Below, piece after piece: positions 44,406 through 59,003 of a stretch of 64,000 nt of DNA. The notes under the pieces are model-generated. The model ran no database searches. It was given only the letters and a program-made list of their open reading frames with translations, and was not told the origin of the DNA. The stretch covers positions 26,884,003 to 26,948,002 of the forward strand of contig NC_079415.1 of the NCBI RefSeq assembly GCF_026213295.1. The letters are read 5' to 3'. How positions within the stretch are numbered: the stretch's first letter is position 1; each line of letters opens with the position of its first letter. Position numbers and translations under genes: made by a program. Origin of the DNA: Gadus chalcogrammus. Taxonomy: Eukaryota; Chordata; Actinopteri; Gadiformes; Gadidae.

Positions 44406-47400
44406 TCACCCATAGTCAAAGTCCTCGTGACGGAAAGGGGCGACGACCCGACCCCGTCTCGAGCGGATGACAGGGGCCGAGGAAGAGGAAGCAGCAGGCA
44501 CGTCGGCGCCGTCCGCCACCCCGGAGGTCCCGGGGGTCAACAAGGTCGCTGGAGTCTCAACGGCCAGCGCGGGGCGCGGCGCAGGCGGACGTCCCCGGCG
44601 TGGGGGTTGCGCCACCTCCACCGGTCTGGAAATGCCCACGTTAGCCGGCTTAACCCTATCCCAGGAAATGGTCTCAGGCCTACCCCCGACGTCCACCACC
44701 AGGCACTTGTCTCCATGGTTCAAAACCCTGAACGGGCCATCGTAGGGAGGGCGTAGGGGACCACGGTGGGCGTCGTGGCGAATGAAAACATAGTCCACCG
44801 TGCACAGATCGGGGGGCATGCGGAAAGTGGGAGTGCCGTGTTGCGACGTGGGAACAGGCGCGAAAACCTTAGCGGTTTCCAGCAGGGAGGAACGTTGTGT
44901 GGCCGCCGACCAGGGGACCGAGGCGCCAGGAATAAAGTCGCCTGGCACTCGTAGGGCCTGCCCGTAGACGAGCTCCGCCGAAGAGGACCACAGGTCCTCC
45001 TTAGGGGCGCACCTGAGGCCGAGCATCACCCATTGCAGCCTATCCACCCAGTCGCCGTCCTTCAAGCTGGCCCGTAGGGCTGCCTTCATGGAACGGTGGA
45101 AACGTTCGCACAAGCCGTTCGCCTGGGGATGATAGGCGGTAGTGCGGTGCAGCTTGACCCCCAACCCCTCAGCCACCGCGTTCCAGAGTTCCGAGGTGAA
45201 CTGCGAGCCCCGGTCCGAGGAGAGGTCTGAAGGAGTCCCAAAGCGCGCGACCCAAGTGCCGATGAACGCGCGTGCCACGTCAGAAGCCGACGTCGAGGAG
45301 AGGGGAACAGCTTCAGGCCAGCGGGTCGTCCTGTCGACCATGGTGAAGAGGTAGGTGAACCCGTGAGAGGAGGGAAGCGGTCCCGCCAGGTCGACGTTGA
45401 CGTGGTCGAACCTCCTTTCGGGAACAGTAAACTCTCCAAGGGGGGCCTTAATATGGCGGTGCACTTTGGACCGTTGACAGTCAACGCAAGAGCTGACCCA
45501 TGCACTAACGTCCTTTCTCAGTCCCTGCCATACAAACCTCTGGGAAACCAATTTCACAGACGGCTTCCTGCCGGGGTGGGAAAGGCCAGGCAACGCCTCA
45601 AAAACGGGCCGGCGCCAGGACAACGGGACCAGCGGTCGAGGCTGGCCTATGGAGACGTCGCACCATAGCCTCACGTCCGAGCCGTCAACCGCGACCTCCT
45701 CCAGGCGCAATCCCGTGTCCGAATCCCTCAGGGCCTGGACCCCATGGTCGGAGGCCTGGTCCACGCTCATGCGGACGTAATCCAGGCCTAGTTGGACAGC
45801 CCCGATGACCGTTCTCGAGAGGCAGTCTGCGACCACGTTAGACTTGCCAGCAATGTGTCGGATGTCCGTGGTGTACTCGGAGATGTACGCCAGCTGACGC
45901 TGCTGGCGGGCCGACCACGGCTCCGCCACCTTGGACATGCAGAACGTCAGAGGCTTGTGATCCACGAAAGCCGCAAACTCCCGCCCTTCCAGGAGGAATC
46001 GGAAATGGCGGATCGCCAGCCAGAGTCCAAGGAGTTCCCTGTCGAACGCGCTGTATTTGCGCTCCCTGGGGGTCAACTGGCGACTGAAAAAGGCGAGCGG
46101 CTGCCAGGCACCATCGACCCATTGCTCGTGTACCGCGCCGACGGCGTAGTCAGACGCGTCGGTGGTGATGGCGATGGGGGCATCATGCGATGGATGGGCC
46201 AACATGGCGGCTTCGCCCAAGGCGGCCTTCGTGGCCTCGAACGCCTTCTCCCTCTCCGCCGTCCAGTCGACAGCCTGGTTAGGGGACTTGTCCTTGAGAG
46301 CCCCGTACAGTGGGCGCATGACGTGAGCCGCCTGGCGGATGAACCGGTGGTAAAACGTCACCATCCCCAGGAATTCCCGGAGCGCCCGAGCCGTGTGTGG
46401 GCGGGCGAAAGCAGAAATTGCCTCCACCTTCGACGGAAGAGGGGCGGCCCCCTCTTTGTTGATGAGATGCCCCAGGAAGTGGATGGAGGACAACCCGAAC
46501 AGGCACTTCGCCGGGTTGACGATCAGCCCGTGCTGGTCGAGCCTCATGAAGAGGTCGCGTAGGTGACCCTGGTGCTCCTTTTCGGAGGAGCTGGCGACCA
46601 GGATGTCGTCCAAATACACGAAAACGAAGGGCATCTCCCTGAGCGCCGAGTCCATTAACCGCTGAAAGGTCTGAGCCGCGTTCCTGAGCCCGAACGGCAT
46701 ATGCAGGAATTCGAACAACCCGAACGGCGTCACCACCGCTGTCTTGGCGATGTCCGAGGAATGCACCGGCACCTGGTGGTAACCGCGTACCAGGTCCACC
46801 TTCGAGAAGACCCGCTTGCCCGCCAGGTGTGCTGAGAAGTCCTGGATGTGCGGGATTGGGTAGCGGTCGGGCGTGGTAGCGTCGTTCAGGCGGCGGTAAT
46901 CCCCACACGGTCGCCACCCGCCGTCTGGCTTGGGAACGATGTGGAGTGGTGAGGCCCAGGGGCTGTCCGAGCGGCGGATGATGCCCAGGCGCTCCATGTT
47001 GGCGAACTCCGACTTAGCGACTTTCAGCCTGTCGGGGTTGAGTCGTCGGGCCCTAGCATAGACGGGTGGGCCCTTGGTGTCTATATGATGCTCCACACCA
47101 TGTTTTGCCGTGACCGCGGAAAAGGTAGGTCGGGTTATACCGGGGAACTCCCTGAGCAGGCGTTGATATTCGTCCCCCTCTGAGAGGGAGCTGGAGAGCC
47201 CGCCGTAAGCCGCCCGACCGCGGGCACATTCAAACGATGAGAACGTCCGTGCGTCCACCAGGCGGTTGTTTTTCACGTCTACAAGCAGATTGCGCGCACA
47301 AAGGAAATCCGCGCCGAGGAGGGGAAAGGAGATGTCGGCCATGACAAAATCCCACCTGAATCGCTGGCCTCCAAAGCACAGGTCCGCGGTCTTTTTACCA

Positions 47401-47639
47401 TACGTGCGGATGGGTGTGTCGTTAGCGGACCTCAACTGTGGACCGTGGACGCCAGGGGCCGTGTCCTCCACCGTAGCCGGCAGGACGCTCCTCTGAGCCC
47501 CGGTGTCGCAAAGAAACTCGCGGCCGGAGAGAGCGTCCCTGATGAACAATAGCCGGGTTGACGTGCCTGCACTCACGGCCACTAATGAGCGCAAGCCTTG
47601 GTGTTTCCCGTCGGCTTGAAGTTGCACGGGGACCGGCAC
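44406..47639 (-). CDS. pol: gypsy pol: protease, reverse transcriptase, RNase H, integrase
   Basis: One open frame of about 1077 codons without an ATG at its head, entered from gag by a -1 shift at 47603-47609. In frame coordinates from 47639: protease with [11 protein letters not shown] (Asp45) and LLGADFL (108-113); reverse transcriptase about 200-390, with the YLDD catalytic box at 342-345; RNase H with TTDAS (Asp494), FDRELL (Glu535) and FVDHKPL (Asp560); integrase with a zinc-finger region 684-721 ending CVDC, and DDE catalytic residues Asp750 (VDLAGP), Asp809 (SSDRGSQF) and Glu845 (GLCERFHR). Proline stands at 684, where related elements have the first zinc-binding histidine (HxLSHPG). 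The C-terminus ends [17 protein letters not shown]; no chromodomain is seen. Confidence 0.93.
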   Translation of the reverse strand: MPVPVQLQADGKHQGLRSLVAVSAGTSTRLLFIRDALSGREFLCDTGAQRSVLPATVEDTAPGVHGPQLRSANDTPIRTYGKKTADLCFGGQRFRWDFVMADISFPLLGADFLCARNLLVDVKNNRLVDARTFSSFECARGRAAYGGLSSSLSEGDEYQRLLREFPGITRPTFSAVTAKHGVEHHIDTKGPPVYARARRLNPDRLKVAKSEFANMERLGIIRRSDSPWASPLHIVPKPDGGWRPCGDYRRLNDATTPDRYPIPHIQDFSAHLAGKRVFSKVDLVRGYHQVPVHSSDIAKTAVVTPFGLFEFLHMPFGLRNAAQTFQRLMDSALREMPFVFVYLDDILVASSSEKEHQGHLRDLFMRLDQHGLIVNPAKCLFGLSSIHFLGHLINKEGAAPLPSKVEAISAFARPHTARALREFLGMVTFYHRFIRQAAHVMRPLYGALKDKSPNQAVDWTAEREKAFEATKAALGEAAMLAHPSHDAPIAITTDASDYAVGAVHEQWVDGAWQPLAFFSRQLTPRERKYSAFDRELLGLWLAIRHFRFLLEGREFAAFVDHKPLTFCMSKVAEPWSARQQRQLAYISEYTTDIRHIAGKSNVVADCLSRTVIGAVQLGLDYVRMSVDQASDHGVQALRDSDTGLRLEEVAVDGSDVRLWCDVSIGQPRPLVPLSWRRPVFEALPGLSHPGRKPSVKLVSQRFVWQGLRKDVSAWVSSCVDCQRSKVHRHIKAPLGEFTVPERRFDHVNVDLAGPLPSSHGFTYLFTMVDRTTRWPEAVPLSSTSASDVARAFIGTWVARFGTPSDLSSDRGSQFTSELWNAVAEGLGVKLHRTTAYHPQANGLCERFHRSMKAALRASLKDGDWVDRLQWVMLGLRCAPKEDLWSSSAELVYGQALRVPGDFIPGASVPWSAATQRSSLLETAKVFAPVPTSQHGTPTFRMPPDLCTVDYVFIRHDAHRGPLRPPYDGPFRVLNHGDKCLVVDVGGRPETISWDRVKPANVGISRPVEVAQPPRRGRPPAPRPALAVETPATLLTPGTSGVADGADVPAASSSSAPVIRSRRGRVVAPFRHEDFDYG
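47565..47609 (-). promoter_or_regulatory. -1 ribosomal frameshift signal between gag and pol
   Basis: On the minus strand GGGAAAC (47609-47603) sits in gag register as G GGA AAC, the canonical X-XXY-YYZ slippery form. After a 6-nt spacer (ACCAAG) comes an 11-bp stem, GCTTGCGCTCA paired with TGAGTGCAGGC (two G-U wobbles), around a 10-nt loop. A -1 slip moves from gag into the pol frame, and the gag stop (47584-47582) lies in the loop. Confidence 0.8.
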
Positions 47640-48268
47640 CTCTTTGCCTTAGCGCCGAAACGCGCGTGGAAATAGCACATACCATTGCTGGCACTGCCAT
47701 CGTCGGCCACTGGGGCTCTGTTGGTCAGCCTGTCCCTGTCCGGTGGGTAGGCACTGCGTGTTGGGGCTAGCACTTCGGGTGCCAAACTCTGAGCAGCCAG
47801 GAAAAAACGGTCGGCTTCCTCCGCCAACGCACGTGGCTCAGTAATCCTCGTGCCCGCGAGCGCCGTCCGGACCTGTGGTGGCATGTGTTGGAGGAACAGC
47901 TCCATGAAGAGGAAGTTAGGTTCTTCAGCACCCAGCAGGTTGAGCATCATCTCCATATGCTCAGAGGGTTTGCTGTCCCCGAGGCCCCGAATAGCCAACA
48001 AGCGTTGGGCCTGCTCTGACTGTGACAGCCCAAAAGTCTTCAATAGGAAGGCATTGAGGTCCCTGTACTTGCCGTGGTCCGGGGGATTCGTTATGAAATT
48101 CGCCGCCCGGGTCGCAGTGGATCTCCCCAGCGCCGACACGACGTGGTAGTAGCGTGTAGTGTCGTCCGTGACGTCACGGATGGCGAACTGCGCCTCTGTC
48201 TGCGCGAACCACGCCGTCGGTGAAAACTCCCAGAACTCCGGCAACTTAATAAAAGCATTATTCGCCAT
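47582..48268 (-). CDS. gag: gypsy gag: capsid-like protein with CHCC finger
   Basis: The ATG at 48268 ([17 protein letters not shown]) is preferred; the frame stays open into the 5' LTR, but those codons would precede the primer site. 228 residues. The capsid-like region has [54 protein letters not shown] and LAEEADRFF. Near the C-terminus [18 protein letters not shown] forms a C-x2-H-x9-C-x3-C finger instead of the usual CCHC knuckle. It overlaps pol by 58 nt. Confidence 0.9.
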   Translation of the reverse strand: MANNAFIKLPEFWEFSPTAWFAQTEAQFAIRDVTDDTTRYYHVVSALGRSTATRAANFITNPPDHGKYRDLNAFLLKTFGLSQSEQAQRLLAIRGLGDSKPSEHMEMMLNLLGAEEPNFLFMELFLQHMPPQVRTALAGTRITEPRALAEEADRFFLAAQSLAPEVLAPTRSAYPPDRDRLTNRAPVADDGSASNGMCYFHARFGAKAKRCRSPCNFKPTGNTKACAH

Positions 48269-48303
48269 GTTCGTTTTGGTCTCTGAAGCTTCAGCGAGAC
48301 CTT

Positions 48304-48317
48304 CGTCGGGGTCACCA
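48304..48317 (-). other. Primer binding site complementary to tRNA-Trp
   Basis: On the minus strand TGGTGACCCCGACG follows the 5' LTR after one base. It matches the tRNA-Trp primer site known from avian leukosis-type retroviruses over 14 nt. Reverse transcription of the element would start here. Confidence 0.85.
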
Positions 48318-48318
48318 G

Positions 48319-48511
48319 TGTAGTGCCGAGAGACGGGAGTCGGAGGCGGAGTATCCAGCACAAAGTTTTAATGAACACAATACAAAAAGACGTTCATTCG
48401 TAAAGTCAAAACCGGACTAAACTGGACGGTCGTTCCGTCCGCTAAACGGGTCCGTACTAAACACCCCCCCCACCCATAGTTCCGTGGGTGAATTATGATA
48501 ACCACCACACA
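48319..48511 (-). repeat. 5' LTR of the gypsy element
   Basis: 193 bp, 192 identical to 44199-44391. TG...CA ends on both strands. Confidence 0.95.
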
Positions 48512-48729
48512 ATACTATATAGAGCTCCGCGAGTCGCAAACGGCAACAATCACTTTCTCCTCCATGCTGCAGTTCACCCCGGACTGCACCGCACTGAGTT
48601 GGCCGGTTGAACGCTGATTGGCTGTTACGTTACACATGTCACTCAGTGGCGACACTGTTGAACGCTGATTGGCTGTCATCACGCGAATGTCGCGTCAAAG
48701 TTTAAATATTTTTAAAGATTGATAGATTG

Positions 48730-48902
48730 CGGGGAACATAGGACCCTTTTCCCAGAAAAGGGTCCTATGTTCCCCGCAACAGTGGGGAGTATAGGACCCT
48801 TTTTAGAAAAAGGGTCCTATGCTCCCCGGTATGTATTGCTAAAGGGGAACATAGGACCCTTTTGGGGAAAAACGGGGAACATAGGACCCGGGGAACATAG
48901 GG
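48730..48902. repeat. Right hairpin array of the split element
   Basis: About seven copies of ggggaacataggaccctttt or its complement as inverted pairs, ending in cggggaacatagggatg next to the ACCTAAAG flank. Confidence 0.88.
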
Positions 48903-48954
48903 ATGACTCCACCTAAAGCTAGCCTAACCTTTCTTAGAATTGGTGGTACTTGCA

Positions 48955-49073
48955 CTTGGTTCTATGAACATCCTTTCTGTACCCACAGCGATATATTGAT
49001 GCACTTCTTATGACAAATGTACTTATTGTAAGTCGCTTTGGATAAAAGCGTCTGCTAAATGCCCTAAATGTAA
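48955..49073 (+). repeat. 3' tail of a LINE/SINE of the L2 group
   Basis: Ends with gtaagtcgctttggataaaa followed by gcgtctgctaaatgccctaaatg, the common teleost 3' tail. The 5' part is not recognisable. Confidence 0.7.
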
Positions 49074-50155
49074 ATTGGGAAAAATGTTGTCAAAATTAAT
49101 TGCAATGAGGAGTCGTCTTTTGGGTGACATTTGGATAATAGTACCATAGCCAGCTATCTACGCCAGCACATTGGCATGTAGGGGAAATGCAGTGCTGAAC
49201 CATTGATATACAAGTCAAGAGTGTTTACCATGCTAAAACCCTTATCCCATGTTCTTTCTGACTATTTCTCTATTAGATCAACATGTTTCCTAAATACCTA
49301 AGGGGCTTCTTTTTCTTGGAAAGGTTAGAATCTCTGAAGCTTCAAGAAGTGAGTGTTATCAGGTTAAAAACTGGTTAAATTGCAATGTCTGTCTTATCCT
49401 CTCTGTCACTATTCATCCACAGGTCATACAGATCTATAGGTTAGAACATGTAAAATAATGTTGTTTTTCCACTCATCAGAAAAGGCCCAGGCATAAATGC
49501 AAACAACAGAACAACTCACATATTCCTTTCTGTCAGACTACAATGGGTCTTTATGTTCTTTCAAGCCTGTGAGGATCGGACGTGTAATTGATGTGCTAGC
49601 AGTAACAAACAAGCTAAATCACCACCAAGTGGGCTGTTCTGGCTAAATGTAGTTGAGAGCAGTTTCATGAGATTGCGGTTAGGTTAAAGTTAATAGCCAA
49701 TGAGCTATTATGACTTTGGTGATGTTGCTTTTATGTTGTTTTTTTAATAACTGACTGCATGGAGCAGTTAATTAATATGTGGAAGTATGTTGCAAATTCA
49801 TTTTTATTATTATTTTCAGTGGGAAGATATGCTCGCATATGGAAAGTGTTGCACATTTTAAGACAATAGCAGGAAACCTTCTTTAGTTTTTATATAAAAC
49901 ATGACCTTTATTTTCCAAGGAATTTCAGATTTGAACGTTTTTTCCAGTATGTTTTGCAAGGCTTTGGTCATTTAGCTTTGTCAAAAGAGGACAAGGCTTT
50001 TTTGTAAGTGTCAGTTGATCCAGTTGGTTTTCAATGCTTTGTTTGTGTGCCAATTTGTTTCAAATCTGACAACCTGGGGTACTCTGACCCTTGAACGTTA
50101 ATCTAGTTAGCCAGTTTTATATCTGATGACATATCATGCCCATTGTATGATATAG
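49074..50155. other. Intergenic upstream of fhl2, no gene seen
   Basis: AT-rich unique-looking sequence; no coding or RNA gene recognised. Confidence 0.5.
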
Positions 50156-50720
<565 letters not shown>

Positions 50721-51574
50721 GATAGTACTATATCAATTCATTGATAGATAGATAGAGGAAAAACAGACACAGAGAGATACATACATACAGACAGACAGAT
50801 ATATGGTGAATATATAGATTGATAGATAGATACTGTAAATAGATCAACATACCGACAGACAGAGAGAAGAAAAAGACCTTTAGATAGATTGAAAGACAGA
50901 TGGACAGCCAGGCGGCCAGACACACAGCTTCATTTGGATGCTTATTATAAGCAGGGCACGGATTGTCTCAGCCAGGATAGCAGCCCGTACCCCAGGGAGC
51001 TGGCACATATACTGTACACTCACTGTGGAGCCAGTCAGAGCCACGTCTCCCTCCCAGGTCCCTGGTTCTTTAGTATATTCTCACTCTCTCTGATTCAATA
51101 GAAGAAGAACTAGAGAATTCCTGCCCCAAGCAGACAGTACATAGGTCTCAGTTAATTAGCTTACTGAATGTCTGCATCCATCAAGTTATCGTTCAGGAAT
51201 GAGGTTAAAGTCACTGGCTCTAAAAGGATCAATGTGCCTGTGTGTTTGTGACATGTTCCATGTTGGAGAATACGGTTAAGGTAATTCATCAATTATGTCA
51301 GGCCTGTCTGCAGTGGGGAATCTAAAAACAAAAATAAGTTTCATTGACGCAGCGTTTCGAGGTAGTGGTGTGTGCCATCCGTGTCTATGTTTCAATATCC
51401 ACATTTCTATGTTTATTAAGTGTGCATGACTCGGAAAAACGTGAATAGTCCGTCCCATCAGCGAGCCACTGGCCCTTCCCCCTCTCTCAGCAGGGTTCAT
51501 AATGGTTGGGTTGAGCCCTGCTCGCACACAGCTTAACACGCCTTAGGTTCTGCAGGACCAACTCTTGAGGACCA
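50721..51574. other. Intergenic upstream of fhl2, no gene seen
   Basis: Degenerate GATA/GACA units to about 50890, then unique-looking sequence. A leader exon of fhl2 could lie here but no border could be supported. Confidence 0.4.
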
Positions 51575-51727
51575 GGGAGCCACCCAAGAACCAGAGAGAC
51601 ACCCAAGAACCAGAAAGATACCCAAGAACCAGAAAGACCCCCAAGACGACCATCTCTTGAGGACCAGGAAGCCACCGAAGCCGTCCAAACACAGCCTCTT
51701 CTAGCCTTCACAGCCTCTTCTAGCCTC
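51575..51727. repeat. Short 19-bp tandem repeats
   Basis: Four imperfect copies of acccaagaaccagaaagac (51587-51645), then two copies of cagcctcttctagcct (51690-51727). Confidence 0.8.
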
Positions 51728-52755
<1,028 letters not shown>

Positions 52756-53042
52756 TGGACAACAATATTGCAAAAGACGCTTTGATCCTCATTGCAATGT
52801 GCCATAAGTGGTAACTTCGCCGTACTGAGAGTAATGTGATCCATGATGTAATTGTGAGCACTTAAAAATCTGTTTAAATTGTGATGTATCAAATCAATGA
52901 TGCAACATATTATCACTGGACTAAAAGTACACACAAATTCTGTTTTACTTTGAAATAATGAATCATATGATAATACATATCAAACAACTACTATCACTGG
53001 AATAAAACCGTACAATTATTTCCCCAGGACAAGTTGTCCAAA

Positions 53043-57133
<4,091 letters not shown>

Positions 57134-57272
57134 AGAGGGTGGGTGGGGGGTGAGGAGACCGCCAGGGAGACAGCGGCGGCGGCGGCCGATGCAACGTTCA
57201 TGATCCTGATCTCAGTATGATTATTTTATATGAATTACATTATATCAACCGTTTATGTTTTAAACTAACCTT

Positions 57273-57840
57273 ATTTACATTTTGTGCATGCTCATGAGAG
57301 GTGAGTAGCAGGCCTGGCTCATGGCGTAGGCGGTTCAGGCAAATTGCTTGGGGTGCCGTCCATCAATACATCTGAGGACCATACATCAGATCCATTGGGG
57401 CGCCTATGGATTAACACTTTTTACTAATACTATTTTACTACGTTTTTACTAATACTATTGTAATTCTATTATTGACAATTGACTACAATGGTTGCGCTTA
57501 AATCATATTTGGTGCAATACCTTATTCACATTGTGTTTATAATTCAATGTCACTTGTTTCTTTAATATAGTTTTGGTTGTTGTTTGTACAATAAAGAAAA
57601 AGACATTCTGCAATAATTGATGCAAAAAAGGCACAAATTGGTGCATAAATATTCGCCAGAATATTTATGAGCAACAAACATTAATTGTTTGGTGCTCAAA
57701 ATGTAACCCTTTATGTGTCCCCCCCCCTCCCCCCAAAGCAGACTCACTCCTACAGTATGCCCCCAGGCTGAGATTCAAGGATTAACATTGAAAATCCTGC
57801 CGAGGGCACCAAATTGGTCAGAGGCCGCCCTGGTAACAGG
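57273..57840. repeat. hAT-like repeat just downstream of fhl2
   Basis: caggcctggctcatggcgta near 57309 and ttgcttggggtgccg resemble a widespread hAT end; the far end ggtcagaggccgccctg (57816-57832) is its approximate mirror. The stretch starting 'tttacattttgtgcatgctc' is repeated at 60296, so the shared unit begins before the hAT-like end. Confidence 0.55.
57590..57595 (+). terminator. Candidate fhl2 polyadenylation signal
   Basis: AATAAA about 460 nt past the fhl2 stop; further AATAAA words at 57971 and near 58046 could also serve. Confidence 0.35.
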
Positions 57841-58198
57841 TCTCCTATTCGTTGTCAAAAATATTCATTTATTTATTTGTCTGGACAGAAATGTCAACAT
57901 TCAGAAACTGTTTGTATCTAAATGACATTGTATTTACTGTACGGCCTTTCATCTTGTGAACGATAGAGAAAATAAAATGAAATAGAAATGATTTATTTGT
58001 ATGAATCTTCATAAAACTGTATTGTTGTAGACCACATTTTCTGACAATAAAAAAAAAAATCCACCTTAAATAATCTCATCCCTTGCATAAAACTATCAAG
58101 TCTTACTATAATGCTTTCAAACACCAAAGCAGGAGTACTAGAAGGAAAAATTATGGGATGGATGTCAGCTTCTCATCCTGCATGAACCCGATGCACTC

Positions 58199-58349
58199 CG
58201 CCGCCGGAAGTGGGTTCAATCCGCCACCGGAAGACCATCAAGCAGAGAACAAGGGAACGCTCCGGAGCTGTCACCACCCATCCCATTCATTGAATCAGTT
58301 CTTTATATTAAAACACAGGAAGAGCTCTAATCTCGGTAAGATGGCTGCC
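58199..58349 (+). promoter_or_regulatory. Candidate promoter of the C7orf57-like gene
   Basis: Two ETS-type cores, gccggaagtgg (58203-58213) and accggaaga (58218-58226), and a full YY1-type site aagatggctgcc (58338-58349), all on the plus strand and all typical of TATA-less promoters. A possible leader-exon donor tctcg|gtaag lies at 58335|58336. The gene's start exon is about 0.65 kb downstream. Confidence 0.4.
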
Positions 58350-59003
58350 TCGTTTAAATCATTAAATGTTTTAATATATGTTTTAGAATATAGTATAATA
58401 TGAGTGCTTTGTCCCGTGTTTTGGAAAGGTTGGCGGTATGAAGCTAGCGGTGATGGTAAGCCGGTGGCTACATGTAGCAGCGCTTTGTATCGCTGCACAC
58501 CGCTATGTCGGCGAAATCAATGTTGATTATGTCGAGGTTATGGGCGGCGTATTAGTCATTCGTTCGTATGCTATTGCAGAGAACGCTCTTATCATCTCAC
58601 TCAATCCCCCATAACGCTACTGGTCGTATATACTGGTCTGTACTGGGCGGCGCCGTCCTTCCTCACCTGAATGGGTTAAAACGGAATGGTCTCCTCAAGG
58701 AGCCATCGATGGGTTTCATAATCTGAACGCCGCATCCCTCCCACTGCTTAAGAGATGCAAAACAAAAATCATGATGCGTTATTTCAGCTGATTGGAAATC
58801 GTTTTCTAAATGATGTATTAACCTTTGTGTTTCCTTTTAGACAATGTAGTAGTCATGCATTTAATGTGACTTTGAATTTACTTTAATTGCATTGCATTGT
58901 ATGAATCTAATTATGTACACGGGGGAAGCACGACTTCAATGTTTATTAATATTTTACTATGACAACGCTTAGCTTTATCTTTTACTTCTGATCGCCAGCT
59001 GAA

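Larger units (their letters stand above)
44199..48511 (-). mobile_element. Nearly intact Ty3/gypsy LTR retrotransposon, CsRn1-like
   Basis: 4313 bp on the minus strand, in the order 5' LTR (48319-48511), primer site, gag, pol (protease-RT-RNase H-integrase), polypurine tract, 3' LTR (44199-44391). The LTRs differ at one position only (44281 a against 48401 t), so the insertion is recent. It has no env frame. The tRNA-Trp primer site and the C-x2-H-x9-C-x3-C gag finger are features I recall for the CsRn1 clade. Direct repeats are imperfect: ATAT at the left border (44195-44198), ATAC at the right (48512-48515). Confidence 0.93.
43677..48910. mobile_element. Hairpin-ended non-autonomous DNA element split by a gypsy insertion
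   Basis: Both ends are arrays of direct and inverted copies of ggggaacataggaccctttt (left 43690-43863, right 48730-48902). The outermost parts mirror each other (ctatgttccccgagtcctat against, inverted, ctatgttccccgggtcctat). ACCTAAAG lies directly outside on both sides (43669-43676 and 48911-48918), which fits an 8-bp hAT-type target duplication. Without the gypsy element (44199-48511) about 0.92 kb remains. Its interior shares gagacgtcggagaacccga and cttttggccgtgat with the TTAA element at 26618. Confidence 0.7.

Noticed and set aside
45086..46917. Long frames on the plus strand and in other minus frames inside the gypsy element
   Set aside because: Shadows of the GC-rich pol frame; the sense frame carries all RT, RNase H and integrase motifs.
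57301..57840. 8-bp target duplication for the hAT-like repeat downstream of fhl2 (gtgagtag / gtaacagg)
   Set aside because: Only 4 of 8 positions match, and the second copy at 60296 shares sequence outside the supposed left end.
58083..58403. 106-residue frame before the C7orf57-like gene
   Set aside because: It overlaps the candidate promoter/leader, has no recognisable family motif and does not join the start exon in frame in any obvious way.
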